DNA of 64,000 nt, taken from Paraburkholderia sabiae. Lineage in GTDB: Bacteria > Pseudomonadota > Gammaproteobacteria > Burkholderiales > Burkholderiaceae. Below, in pieces: positions 54,777 to 62,792 of this stretch (the first letter of the stretch is position 1; each line of letters opens with the position of its first letter). The stretch covers positions 1,612,001 to 1,676,000 of the forward strand of contig NZ_CP125295.1 of NCBI RefSeq assembly GCF_030412785.1. The letters run 5' to 3'. The notes under the pieces are model-generated. The model saw nothing but the letters and a program-made list of their open reading frames with translations, had not been told where the DNA came from and ran no database searches. Both the position numbers and the translations under genes were made by a program.

Positions 54777-56300
54777 ATGGTTACGCGTGCCATCAAGGTC
54801 CGTCGAACGCGCATCATGAACTTTCCCGCCGAAGAAGATTTTCACCGCCTGCTCGATGCGTTGACGCTGTGCGTGCTGCTGCACGACGCGCAGACGAAGG
54901 CGATCGTGTGGGCCAATCACGCCGCGTGCGTCGCGCTCGGTTTTACGCTTGAAGAACTGCTGCCGCTGAAAGCGTCCGACATGACGCGTCCCGAACCGAA
55001 GTACCGGCGCGAAGTCGGCGTGGCTGCGATGGATCGCGCGATCACGCAAGGGCCGCAGGTGTACGAGTGGTGCTACCGGTCGCGTGAGGGTGTCGACATG
55101 CTGTCGGAGGCGATCGCGACGTATGTGCCGCTGCACGAGCGTGCCGTGGTCATGGTGCAGTTTCGCGACATCAGCGCGGAAGAAGCGGTGCGGCAGAAGT
55201 TGCGCCGCTACGAAACGCGTCTGCGCGAATTCATGCAGGATCTCGGCGAAGGCGTAGCCGTGCTGACGCCACGCGGCAAACTCGAATTCATCAGCGAATC
55301 GGGGCGTCGCGTGCTGGGCGTGATGCCTGGCGAGCCACTTGGCGGCGTGCTCGATTACTGCACGCTCGCGGATCGGAACCGGCTCGTCACGCAACTGCGT
55401 CACGCGACGAGCGAACAGCCCACGCATGCGCAGCGTTATCGCATCACGCGGCGCGACGGCGCGACGCGCTGGTTGCGTATCACGTGCCGAAGAGTGTCGA
55501 TCGAGAACGATCTGAACGGCTTGCTGATCCACTTTCGCGACATCAGCGATGAGGTCGCGACCGAGGAAGCGCGGCGCACGGAAGCGCGCATGCTCGAATA
55601 CGCGGGCCGCTACAACGCGATGGGCGAGATGGCGACTGCCGTTGCCCACGAGTTGAGCCAGCCGCTTGCAGCCGTGCGCAATTTCATCGAAGGCGCGATT
55701 CAACGGTTGAACCAGGGCAGTATCGATTCCGCCATTTGGGGCCTGCGCAGCGCGGACCGTCAGGCCGAGCATGCGGCGCTCATCATCAAGAGCGTGCGCG
55801 AATATGTCGTCAAGCGCGAGCCGACGGAAACGCACGCCGATCTGCGCGATATCCTCAACGACGTCGCGTACTTCATCGAATTGCGCGCGAAAGAAGAGGG
55901 CGTGTGCGTGCGGATCGAACAGGCGCAAGAAGCCTTGCCCGTATTTTGCGAGCGCGTGCTGATCGGGCAGGTGATCCTGAACCTCGCGTTCAACGCGGTT
56001 GAAGCTTTGACGGAGACGAAGGCCGCGACGGGCATCGTGACACTCGCGACCGCATTGGCGGGCGAACGTGCCGAATTGCGCGTGATCGACAACGGTCCCG
56101 GCGTGCCTGCCGATGCGCATGAACGGCTGTTCGACGGCTTCTCGTCGTCGAAGGCGGGCGGTAATGGCATCGGGCTCTCGCTGTGCAAGAACATCGTCGC
56201 GCGACATGGCGGACGTATCTGGGCACAGCCTGCGCATGAAGGCGGCCTCGACTGCCGCTTCGCGTTGCCGCTTGCGCCCGCCGCCGACGCGGCCATCTAG
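54777..56300 (+). CDS. iacS: Soluble PAS-domain histidine kinase of the iac locus
   Basis: A 507-residue protein without membrane segments. It has two PAS domains, about 20-135 (ends in VVMVQFRDISAEEAV) and about 148-260 (ends in GLLIHFRDISDEV), then a HisKA dimerisation domain with phospho-His H291 (VAHELSQPLAAV) and an HATPase domain with GPGVP and GGNGIGLSLCKN. The partner is probably IacR1. It likely senses IAA or a derived metabolite in the cytoplasm, like TodS and FixL relatives. The ATG at 54777 is better placed behind GAGGCGGG than other candidates. Confidence 0.78.
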   Translation: MVTRAIKVRRTRIMNFPAEEDFHRLLDALTLCVLLHDAQTKAIVWANHAACVALGFTLEELLPLKASDMTRPEPKYRREVGVAAMDRAITQGPQVYEWCYRSREGVDMLSEAIATYVPLHERAVVMVQFRDISAEEAVRQKLRRYETRLREFMQDLGEGVAVLTPRGKLEFISESGRRVLGVMPGEPLGGVLDYCTLADRNRLVTQLRHATSEQPTHAQRYRITRRDGATRWLRITCRRVSIENDLNGLLIHFRDISDEVATEEARRTEARMLEYAGRYNAMGEMATAVAHELSQPLAAVRNFIEGAIQRLNQGSIDSAIWGLRSADRQAEHAALIIKSVREYVVKREPTETHADLRDILNDVAYFIELRAKEEGVCVRIEQAQEALPVFCERVLIGQVILNLAFNAVEALTETKAATGIVTLATALAGERAELRVIDNGPGVPADAHERLFDGFSSSKAGGNGIGLSLCKNIVARHGGRIWAQPAHEGGLDCRFALPLAPAADAAI

Positions 56301-56307
56301 ATTGGCG

Positions 56308-56694
56308 TCAACGTCCAAGCGCGCGGGCCGTCTGACCGCCAATGCCGAAGTCGGTGTTGGGGATGTCCTTGATCATCACGCGCGTCGCCTGAAGCGGTGC
56401 GTCGAGCACGGCCGCAGCCGTTTCGGATAACGCCGCGATCAGCGACTGCTTTTGCGCATCGGTGCGGCCCGCAATCAGGATCGCGACGATCACGGGCAGC
56501 GAAGGCGGCGCACCGTTGGCAGCCGTCTTACCGCCCAGACCGATATGCGTGCCGGGCAATTCGCTGAGCAGGATGCGCACCGATTCGGCGGGCGCGTTGA
56601 TCGCGCTGACGGTGGCCTGCGTCAGGCCCTGGATCAGCGACGCCTTGCGCGCTTCGTCGTGCCCATGCGGCAGATAGACTTCGAGTGTAGGCAT
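56308..56694 (-). CDS. Tandem-fused 4-oxalocrotonate tautomerase-like protein
   Basis: A 128-residue protein with two tautomerase domains in tandem. The first starts MPTLEVYLPHG (catalytic Pro2 after Met removal) and ends about residue 60. The second starts at PVIVAILIAGRTDAQK with an internal Pro67, and repeats the pattern FGIGG near its end. Both domains keep Arg positions (R40, R77, R105), but only the second has F116. Natural 4-OT enzymes are about 62 residues. It is the last gene of the iacCD unit and a candidate for an isomerisation step. Confidence 0.7.
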   Translation of the reverse strand: MPTLEVYLPHGHDEARKASLIQGLTQATVSAINAPAESVRILLSELPGTHIGLGGKTAANGAPPSLPVIVAILIAGRTDAQKQSLIAALSETAAAVLDAPLQATRVMIKDIPNTDFGIGGQTARALGR

Positions 56695-56764
56695 TAACCA
56701 TCGCTCCTTGCGCACAGCGGTTCGGCTTTTGCATTGAAACGCCGCCGCTGTGCGCATGAAAAAC

Positions 56765-57265
56765 TCACAGCAGGAAACCGATCGCGCTCAGTGCTTCCGT
56801 CGAATCGATCAGGCGAATCACCTTTTCGACGAGACGCGGTTCGCCCGTCGTGAAGCTGATCTTGTGCGTGAGATCGGCGGCGAAAATCGTCGGCGTGCCG
56901 CGCTTGTACGCAACAATCACCTGCGCCGATTTGACTTCGACCACGTCGGCGACGTCGCTCGTCAACGTGAAGCGCGACACGGTTCGCACCGTGCGCGCCG
57001 CATCGGTCGCCGATGCTGAATAGCCGGACGTCATCCGTTGCACACGCTTCTCGCGCATGTCGTGATCGTCGTACGCATAGTTCAGCGTCGCGGCGTAGTC
57101 GGTCGTCTGCGGATCGATGGGCACGACATAGAAGCTCGACGGCTCCCACAATTCGAGCCACGCGCGATAGTCGCGACGGTCGAGCAATTCGGCTTCGCGC
57201 CAGATGAATTCGATCGCGCGCGCGAAGGTCTGTTGCGAGAAGAGTGCGTTACGGTCGTCCATCAT
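56765..57265 (-). CDS. iacD: Aromatic-ring-hydroxylating dioxygenase beta subunit
   Basis: A 166-residue protein of the SnoaL-like ring-hydroxylating beta-subunit family (FIWREAELLDRRDYRAWLEL, then FYVVPIDPQ). It pairs with IacC to form the Rieske oxygenase. The ATG at 57263-57265 overlaps the iacC stop (ATGA), consistent with coupled translation. It has no catalytic cofactor site itself; it stabilises the alpha subunit. It is followed after 70 bases by the tautomerase gene. Confidence 0.82.
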   Translation of the reverse strand: MMDDRNALFSQQTFARAIEFIWREAELLDRRDYRAWLELWEPSSFYVVPIDPQTTDYAATLNYAYDDHDMREKRVQRMTSGYSASATDAARTVRTVSRFTLTSDVADVVEVKSAQVIVAYKRGTPTIFAADLTHKISFTTGEPRLVEKVIRLIDSTEALSAIGFLL

Positions 57266-58545
57266 GCCTGCTCCATCATTGCGCGCCATTGGCGATACGC
57301 TTCGCGCATGCCCGTTTCATCTGTTGCGTGTGCTGTCTTTTCGCCGTTCGCAGCCGTCGTTTCGCGATTCAGGCCGCGGTTGACGAGAATGGGCACATCG
57401 GGGCCCGCATACGAACCGCGCTGCACGCGTTCCCAGGCTTCCGCGTCATCGGGACTGCCGAAACCGAACGGACCCTGGAAGTGTTCGTGGATGCGCAGGC
57501 GCACGCGGTTCGCTTCGTCGGGGCCGCCGTCCATCGCGAGCGCAACGTGGCGAATCTCCGTTTCTTCCGCGGAAATGGGCCGCAGCACGCGGAAAAAGGC
57601 CATCGACAGCGCGAGGTTCGGGAACAGGTTCAGATTGAAGCCGACGCCCATCAGCGAGCGCACGATGCGCCGCACTTCTTCCGGCGAGTGACGCTCCGCG
57701 AGTGTCGCGGCGAGTTCGTTGAAGCGCTCGGGCAGCGGCGCGCCGTCGTCCTTGTCGAGATCGACGATTTCGGGCACCAGCACGGCAAGACTATGGCCGT
57801 TGCCGAGCGAACGGCAGAACGCGTCTTCGCTCGTCATGAAGCTGGTGATCGCGGCAGCCGTTTCGTCGTCGATCGATTTCATCCACGATTTGTGCACGAC
57901 CGGGAAGTGATACAGATCCGTCGTGTTTTCCAGCTGGATTTTCCAGTTGCCCTTGAACTTGAACTTGTGCTCGCCGTTCGCCTTGATCGGATAGCCTGCG
58001 CCTTGCTTCATGAACAGGTCGATCCACGGCTTCGCACCGCCGAGAAAATCTTCGAGCGGTTCGATCTCGTCGTTGAAGCTCGCGAAGATCAGCCCTTGAT
58101 AAATACCGACGCGCAGCTTCGCGAGCGGCAGGTCGCCTTTCTCGCAAACGCCTTCATAGCCGTCGCCATAGGGCAGCGCGCGCAGCGTGCCGTCGAGCGC
58201 ATACGACCAGCTGTGATACGGACACGTGAAGCCTTTCGCATTGCCCTTGTGCTCTTCGCACACGGTCGCGCCGCGATGCCGGCAGCGGTTCTGCAGCACG
58301 TTCACGGTGCCCGTCTTGTCGCGTACGACGATCACGGGTTGTTTGCCGATCGTCGTCGTGCGGAAGTCGCCGGGGTTCGGCAGTTCGCTTTCGTGAGCCA
58401 CCCACACCCAGGTTTTGTAGAAAATCCGCTCGAGTTCGGCTTCGAACAGGTTCGGGTCGTAGTACAGCGAGGGCGCGATGCGATCGGACTGAACGCGGCC
58501 GCTCAGCGCACTCGTGTCGATGGTCTGCCAGGTAGTGTCGCTCAT
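57262..58545 (-). CDS. iacC: Aromatic-ring-hydroxylating dioxygenase alpha subunit
   Basis: A 427-residue Rieske oxygenase. The Rieske centre is C88-R-H90 (QNRCRHRG) and C108-P-Y-H111 (TCPYHSW). The non-haem iron site has D209, H212 and H217 (NTTDLYHFPVVH). In the iac pathway the IacCD oxygenase acts on an oxidised indole derivative, with reductase IacF, on the route to catechol. The ATG at 58543-58545 is chosen over an upstream frame start that would place a non-family extension across the promoter motif. Confidence 0.85.
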   Translation of the reverse strand: MSDTTWQTIDTSALSGRVQSDRIAPSLYYDPNLFEAELERIFYKTWVWVAHESELPNPGDFRTTTIGKQPVIVVRDKTGTVNVLQNRCRHRGATVCEEHKGNAKGFTCPYHSWSYALDGTLRALPYGDGYEGVCEKGDLPLAKLRVGIYQGLIFASFNDEIEPLEDFLGGAKPWIDLFMKQGAGYPIKANGEHKFKFKGNWKIQLENTTDLYHFPVVHKSWMKSIDDETAAAITSFMTSEDAFCRSLGNGHSLAVLVPEIVDLDKDDGAPLPERFNELAATLAERHSPEEVRRIVRSLMGVGFNLNLFPNLALSMAFFRVLRPISAEETEIRHVALAMDGGPDEANRVRLRIHEHFQGPFGFGSPDDAEAWERVQRGSYAGPDVPILVNRGLNRETTAANGEKTAHATDETGMREAYRQWRAMMEQA

Positions 58546-58654
58546 CGGTGTGTATGTCGGGACGTGATTGTCGGAAGTGGAAATCGAACGAAAGTGGACA
58601 CATGTCGTGTTTGTTTCGCGTTGACACCAGTCTCGCTTTGCACCGATCATGCGT

Positions 58655-58690
58655 CAAATCGATTAAAAATCAGCCGGTCAATAAGTCCGG
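58655..58690 (-). promoter_or_regulatory. Shared iac motif upstream of iacC
   Basis: CAAATCGATTAAAAAT (58655-58670) is followed after 10 bases by ATAAG and then CCGG. The identical 16-base word and the same phased ATAAG occur upstream of iacF. It lies 110 bases upstream of iacC and also 20-55 bases before the divergent LysR gene. Confidence 0.7.
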
Positions 58691-58710
58691 CAAATAGTCG
58701 GAAGTTCATC

Positions 58711-59631
58711 ATGACCTCACTCGATCACGTCGACCTCAATCTGTTGCGTGTGTTTCAGGCGATCGTCGACGAACGCAGCCTCACGAAAGCGGGGGAACGT
58801 CTCGCACTTTCGCAGCCGGCCATCAGCTATTCGCTGGCGCGTTTGCGCACGTTGTTCGACGATCCGTTGTTCATCCGTACGCGTTCGGGCATGCAGCCCA
58901 CGCCGATTGCGCTGGAACTCGCGGGCATCGTGGGCCGCGCACTCGATACCGTGCGCGAGGCGCTGCGTTATGCGGAGAGTTTCGATCCCGAAACGAGCAC
59001 GCGCACGTTCCGCCTGTCGCTCTCCGATGCAGGGGAAATGGCCTATCTGCCCGCGATCTGCGAGGCATTGCACGAGCGCGCGCCGCGCGTGAAGCTCTCG
59101 GTCGAGCCGTTGCCTGTGGAAGAGATGGAAGACGCGCTGCGTTCTAGCAGGCTCGATTTCGCAATCGGCAATTTGCCGCTGCTGATGGCGCGCACGCGCC
59201 ATCAGTTGCTATTCGAAGAGACGTATGTGTGCATGACGCGCAAGCGTCGCGGTTTGCCCGCAGGCCCGGCGTTGAGCCTCGATCATTTTCTGCAGGCGTC
59301 GCACGTGCAGGTGCGCTCCGTCGAGCACAGCCATCATGCGCTAGACGATGCGTTGCGGGCGCAGGGCGTGGGCCGCAATATCGTGCTGCAATTGCCGCAT
59401 TTCGTTGCGTTGCCGTCCGTGCTGGCCGTCACCGATCTGTTTGCGACGCTGCCGCGAAGGCTGGCAGGCATCCTCAATCGCAGCGACGTGTTTCGCATCT
59501 ACACGCTGCCCGTGTCGATTCCGCAGGCCACCGTGACGATGCACTGGCACGAGCACTTTCACGAAGACGAAGGCATCGCGTGGATGCGCGATCTGATGGC
59601 CGAGATGGTGAAGCGCTTCGACGAGAAATAA
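58711..59631 (+). CDS. iacR2: LysR-family regulator of the iac locus
   Basis: A 306-residue LysR protein with the start DHVDLNLLRVFQAIVDERSL and recognition region RLALSQPAISYSLARLRTLF, typical of the NodD/LinR-like aromatic-catabolism branch. It is divergent from iacC, and the shared motif at 58655 lies between them, so it probably controls iacCD and, via the second motif, iacF. It converges with iacF with a 2-base gap. A much longer frame running through antisense iacC is rejected. Confidence 0.8.
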   Translation: MTSLDHVDLNLLRVFQAIVDERSLTKAGERLALSQPAISYSLARLRTLFDDPLFIRTRSGMQPTPIALELAGIVGRALDTVREALRYAESFDPETSTRTFRLSLSDAGEMAYLPAICEALHERAPRVKLSVEPLPVEEMEDALRSSRLDFAIGNLPLLMARTRHQLLFEETYVCMTRKRRGLPAGPALSLDHFLQASHVQVRSVEHSHHALDDALRAQGVGRNIVLQLPHFVALPSVLAVTDLFATLPRRLAGILNRSDVFRIYTLPVSIPQATVTMHWHEHFHEDEGIAWMRDLMAEMVKRFDEK

Positions 59632-59633
59632 GC

Positions 59634-60602
59634 TCAGAGATCGAGGACGAGTACGGGCGAGCGCGAGCGCGACACGCAACAGCAGATCACGCTGTTGCTC
59701 GCGCGTTCGGCTTTGCTCAGGCAATGGTCGCGATGTTCGGGCTCGCCGCTCACCACGTCGACCATGCAGGTGCCGCATACGCCTTCGCCGCATGACGTGT
59801 CTACTTCGATGCCGATTGCGGCAAGGGCATCGACGATCGACGTCTTGCTGTCGATGCGCACGGTTTGCCCTGTGCTCGCAAGCTGCACGTCGAAGCTGTC
59901 GAGCGAATCGCTGGCAACGGGTTGCGGATCGGCCGTAAAGCGTTCGAGATGAATCGCATCGGCGGGCAAGCGTGCTTCGCCCGCGGCGACGACGCGATCC
60001 ATGAACGGCACCGGGCCACATGTGTAGACATGCGCGCCTTGCGGTGCATCTTCAAGACACGCAGCGAGTTCGGCGTCGAGCGCATCCGGTTCGATGCCGA
60101 AGTGCAGTTTCACATGCGCATCGAACGGCGCGCGCGACAGCAGAGGAAGAAACGCGGCATGCTCTTCACTGCGCGCGAAATAGTGCAGTTCGAAGGGCGC
60201 GCTCATCTTGACGAGACGATGCGCCATCGAAAGCAAAGGCGTAATGCCGATGCCCGCGCCGATCAACACATGCGTGCTGGCTTCTTCGACAAGGCGAAAC
60301 AGATTGCGCGGCGCGCCGATCGACAGTTCGGTGCCGATCTGCACATCGTCGTGCAGCGAACGCGAGCCGCCGCGCGATTGCGCTTCCTTCTTGACGGCGA
60401 ACAGATGCGACTCGCGGCAGTCGGGGTCGCCGCACAACGAGTACTGGCGCGTCACGCCAGCGGGACTCGTGACGTCGATGTGCGCGCCGGGTTCGTACGT
60501 GTCGAACGGCTGGCCATCGAGGCGCGAAACGACGAATGAACGGACGCCGTGTGCTTCGTCGCGCACGGCGTCGACGCGAACCTTGAACGAATGAGCTTGC
60601 AT
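59634..60602 (-). CDS. iacF: Oxidoreductase/ferredoxin reductase of the IacCD dioxygenase
   Basis: A 322-residue VanB/PDR-type reductase. The N-terminal half is an FMN/FAD-binding domain (YEPGAHIDVT, RQYSLCGDP), a central NAD-binding domain has LIGAGIGITPLLSMAHRL, and the C-terminal [2Fe-2S] plant-type ferredoxin domain has CGEGVCGTCMVDVVSG and a later Cys. It passes electrons from NAD(P)H to IacC. The C-terminus is unusually Cys/Ser/Arg-rich (VICCCVSRSRSP). The shared motif lies 87 bases upstream. Confidence 0.85.
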   Translation of the reverse strand: MQAHSFKVRVDAVRDEAHGVRSFVVSRLDGQPFDTYEPGAHIDVTSPAGVTRQYSLCGDPDCRESHLFAVKKEAQSRGGSRSLHDDVQIGTELSIGAPRNLFRLVEEASTHVLIGAGIGITPLLSMAHRLVKMSAPFELHYFARSEEHAAFLPLLSRAPFDAHVKLHFGIEPDALDAELAACLEDAPQGAHVYTCGPVPFMDRVVAAGEARLPADAIHLERFTADPQPVASDSLDSFDVQLASTGQTVRIDSKTSIVDALAAIGIEVDTSCGEGVCGTCMVDVVSGEPEHRDHCLSKAERASNSVICCCVSRSRSPVLVLDL

Positions 60603-60688
60603 GATGCGATCCAGTCTGTGGCTGTGTGTGCCCGCTTGTGGCTGTCAGGCGGAGTCACATTCAGCTTAAGGTTCGCATCCGGATCAGG

Positions 60689-60724
60689 CAAATCGATTAA
60701 AAATGGTTCGCTACATAAGCCGGT
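60689..60724 (-). promoter_or_regulatory. Shared iac motif upstream of iacF
   Basis: CAAATCGATTAAAAAT (60689-60704), then ATAAG starting exactly 26 bases after the motif start, and CCGG. This is the same order and spacing as the site upstream of iacC. Confidence 0.7.
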
Positions 60725-60748
60725 TTGATAATCGGTTGCGTGGACGCG

Positions 60749-61729
60749 TTACCGGTTCACGTCGACCACGAGGCGTCCGCGCACTTTGCCGTCGAGCACG
60801 TCGGTTGCGGCCGCGAGTGCTTCGGCAAGGCTGACTTCCTTCACCATCGATGCGAGCCGTTCGGTGCTGAGGTCTTCGGCGATACGTTGCCACGCCTCGA
60901 CGCGGCGCGCATGCGGAGCCATCACGCTGTCGATGCCCGCGAGCGTCACGCCGCGCAGAATGAACGGCGCGACGGTGGCGGGCAAGTCCATGCCTTGCGC
61001 GAGTCCGCATGCCGCGACGATGCCGCCATACGCGGTGCCCGCGCATGCGTTCGCGAGCGTGTGACTGCCGACGGCATCGACGGCGGCGACCCAGCGCTCT
61101 TTCGCGAGCGGCTTGCCGGGACCGGACAGCTCGGCGCGATCGATGATCTCCTGTGCGCCCAGTTCGTGCAGATAGCCCGATTCGCTGGGGCGTCCTGTCG
61201 ACGCGATCACCTGATAGCCGCGCCGCGCGAGCAGCATGATCGCGACACTGCCGACGCCGCCCGCCGCGCCCGTCACGAGGATCTTGCCTTGCGCGGGTGT
61301 GACGCCATGGCGCTCGAGCGCGAGCACGCACAGCATCGCCGTGTAGCCCGCGGTGCCGACAGCCATCGCATCGCGCGACGTGAGCGGCGAGGGCATGGGC
61401 ACGAGCCAGTCGCCGCTCACGCGCGCGCGTTGCGCGAGCCCACCCCAATGCTTTTCACCGACGCCATAGCCGTTCAGGATCACAGGGTCACCCGCTTTCC
61501 AGTGCGGATGTTCGCTCGACTCGACGACACCCGCGAAGTCGATGCCCGGCACCATCGGGAAGCTGCGCACGACGGGCGAGCGGCCCGTGATCGCAAGCGC
61601 GTCCTTGTAATTGAGCGTCGACCATTCGATGCGCACGGTCACGTCGCCAGCGGGCAATTGCGCTTCGTCGATATCGCGGATAGATGCGTGGCTGCCGTTG
61701 TCCTGCTTCTCGATCAAGATCCCTTTCAT
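60749..61729 (-). CDS. AcuI/YhdH-type quinone oxidoreductase (acrylyl-CoA reductase family)
   Basis: A 326-residue MDR-family oxidoreductase. It begins [17 protein letters not shown] and contains [32 protein letters not shown] and the nucleotide motif [15 protein letters not shown], matching YhdH/AcuI. AcuI reduces acryloyl-CoA with NADPH; members also use quinones or other enones. No zinc ligands are present. It lies upstream of the iacF motif on the same strand; it may be unrelated to IAA. An alternative start 12 codons upstream adds an Asp/Ser/Thr repeat. Confidence 0.82.
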   Translation of the reverse strand: MKGILIEKQDNGSHASIRDIDEAQLPAGDVTVRIEWSTLNYKDALAITGRSPVVRSFPMVPGIDFAGVVESSEHPHWKAGDPVILNGYGVGEKHWGGLAQRARVSGDWLVPMPSPLTSRDAMAVGTAGYTAMLCVLALERHGVTPAQGKILVTGAAGGVGSVAIMLLARRGYQVIASTGRPSESGYLHELGAQEIIDRAELSGPGKPLAKERWVAAVDAVGSHTLANACAGTAYGGIVAACGLAQGMDLPATVAPFILRGVTLAGIDSVMAPHARRVEAWQRIAEDLSTERLASMVKEVSLAEALAAATDVLDGKVRGRLVVDVNR

Positions 61730-61890
61730 GGTCCCGTCCGTTGAGTCGTCTGTTGAGTCGTCCATTGCGTTCGCCCGTGAGCGTTGCATATCAGTCTAGG
61801 AGTCTAGGCGAATGCGGACAGCGTGGCGCGTCTTGCAGCGTTCAACAATTCTTCGGGTCGTTGCTGCCGGCGCCTGAAACGCGCGTATAC

Positions 61891-61920
61891 GCAAACGGCA
61901 CGCGTGTGCGTGCCGTTTGC
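61891..61920 (+). other. 13-bp hairpin at the end of the Ala/Pro-rich protein gene
   Basis: GCAAACGGCACGC / GCGTGCCGTTTGC (61891-61903 with 61908-61920), loop GTGT. The plus strand continues CTTTTG, the minus strand has no T run. It may be a weak terminator in either direction. Confidence 0.5.
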
Positions 61921-61948
61921 CTTTTGTCGAACGAATGGGGAGCGGCCG

Positions 61949-62542
61949 TCAGCGAGTGTAGTAGCCCCGCTGCTGCATACATTTCGAGTACGCGGCCCAG
62001 TAGCGGACCATCGGCGGCTCGGGCGGAGGCGGTGGCGGCATGGCCGCGAGCGATGCCGATCCGTCCACCGGCATGCTGGCGCCCGAGGCCGCGAGCGCAC
62101 CCGAGGCAGGTGCTGCTCCCGACGCCGCAAGCGTCGCCGAAGCACCCGATGCCGCAGCGGCCGTAGTGGGGGTCGCCACGCCGCTTGCACCGCTGGCTGC
62201 CTGCGCGGTCGCGGTTCCGCTCGCGCCGGCGGGCGCGGACGCTGCCGTCGCCGCGGATGCACCGGACGCGCCCGCCGCGGAGGGCAAGGGCGGATTGAGC
62301 GGCACAGGCGCGATGATAGGGCGTGGCGCGGCATCCGCCACCTTGCTGGGCGGCGGCGGACGTTGCGACTCGTGCGCCATGTTGACGTGCGTCGTCTTGT
62401 TGGCGTCTGCGTAACACGCGGCCGTATCCACGGCCTGTTGTGCGGGGCCTTGACTACGGCCCGGATAAGTCAGCGGCTGCTGCGCAACGGATGCGCCGCT
62501 GACGATGAACAGCGCGATTGCAGCATGGGCGAAGCGTCTCAT
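61949..62542 (-). CDS. Ala/Pro-rich exported protein of unknown function
   Basis: A 197-residue protein with a signal peptide (MRRFAHAAIALFIVSGASVA, cleavage near VAQQ). A middle region has many ASGA/AASGAS repeats, and the C-terminal end is proline-rich then MVRYWAAYSKCMQQRGYYTR. It is probably a flexible periplasmic or wall-associated protein. A Cys pair (Cys at about 43 and near the end) might form a disulfide. No family recognised. Confidence 0.6.
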   Translation of the reverse strand: MRRFAHAAIALFIVSGASVAQQPLTYPGRSQGPAQQAVDTAACYADANKTTHVNMAHESQRPPPPSKVADAAPRPIIAPVPLNPPLPSAAGASGASAATAASAPAGASGTATAQAASGASGVATPTTAAAASGASATLAASGAAPASGALAASGASMPVDGSASLAAMPPPPPPEPPMVRYWAAYSKCMQQRGYYTR

Positions 62543-62792
62543 AGGCGAGCGGACTCCCTGGCGAAGTCTTTGGTCTTGTCGGCGCAAATGCGCGTCGCGA
62601 GGTACGCATGTAGCCATGATGTACAAATATGACCGATGCAGCCGGTCAGGCCATCGAAGGCCGAAGGAAAGCTATCTCAGGATATCGCGTCGCAGCGGCG
62701 CAGCACGCCAGAAGCACGCCATTCGTCGCCAATTTCCGTGCTGCAACGCGATATGCATGAATGCGTGGCGCCAGCTGCTCAATGCTCAATGC

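Noticed and set aside
57244..58710. N-terminal extension of the LysR gene by about 490 codons
   Set aside because: The extension runs antisense through iacC and across the promoter motif. The LysR family starts at MTSLDHVDLNLL at 58711.
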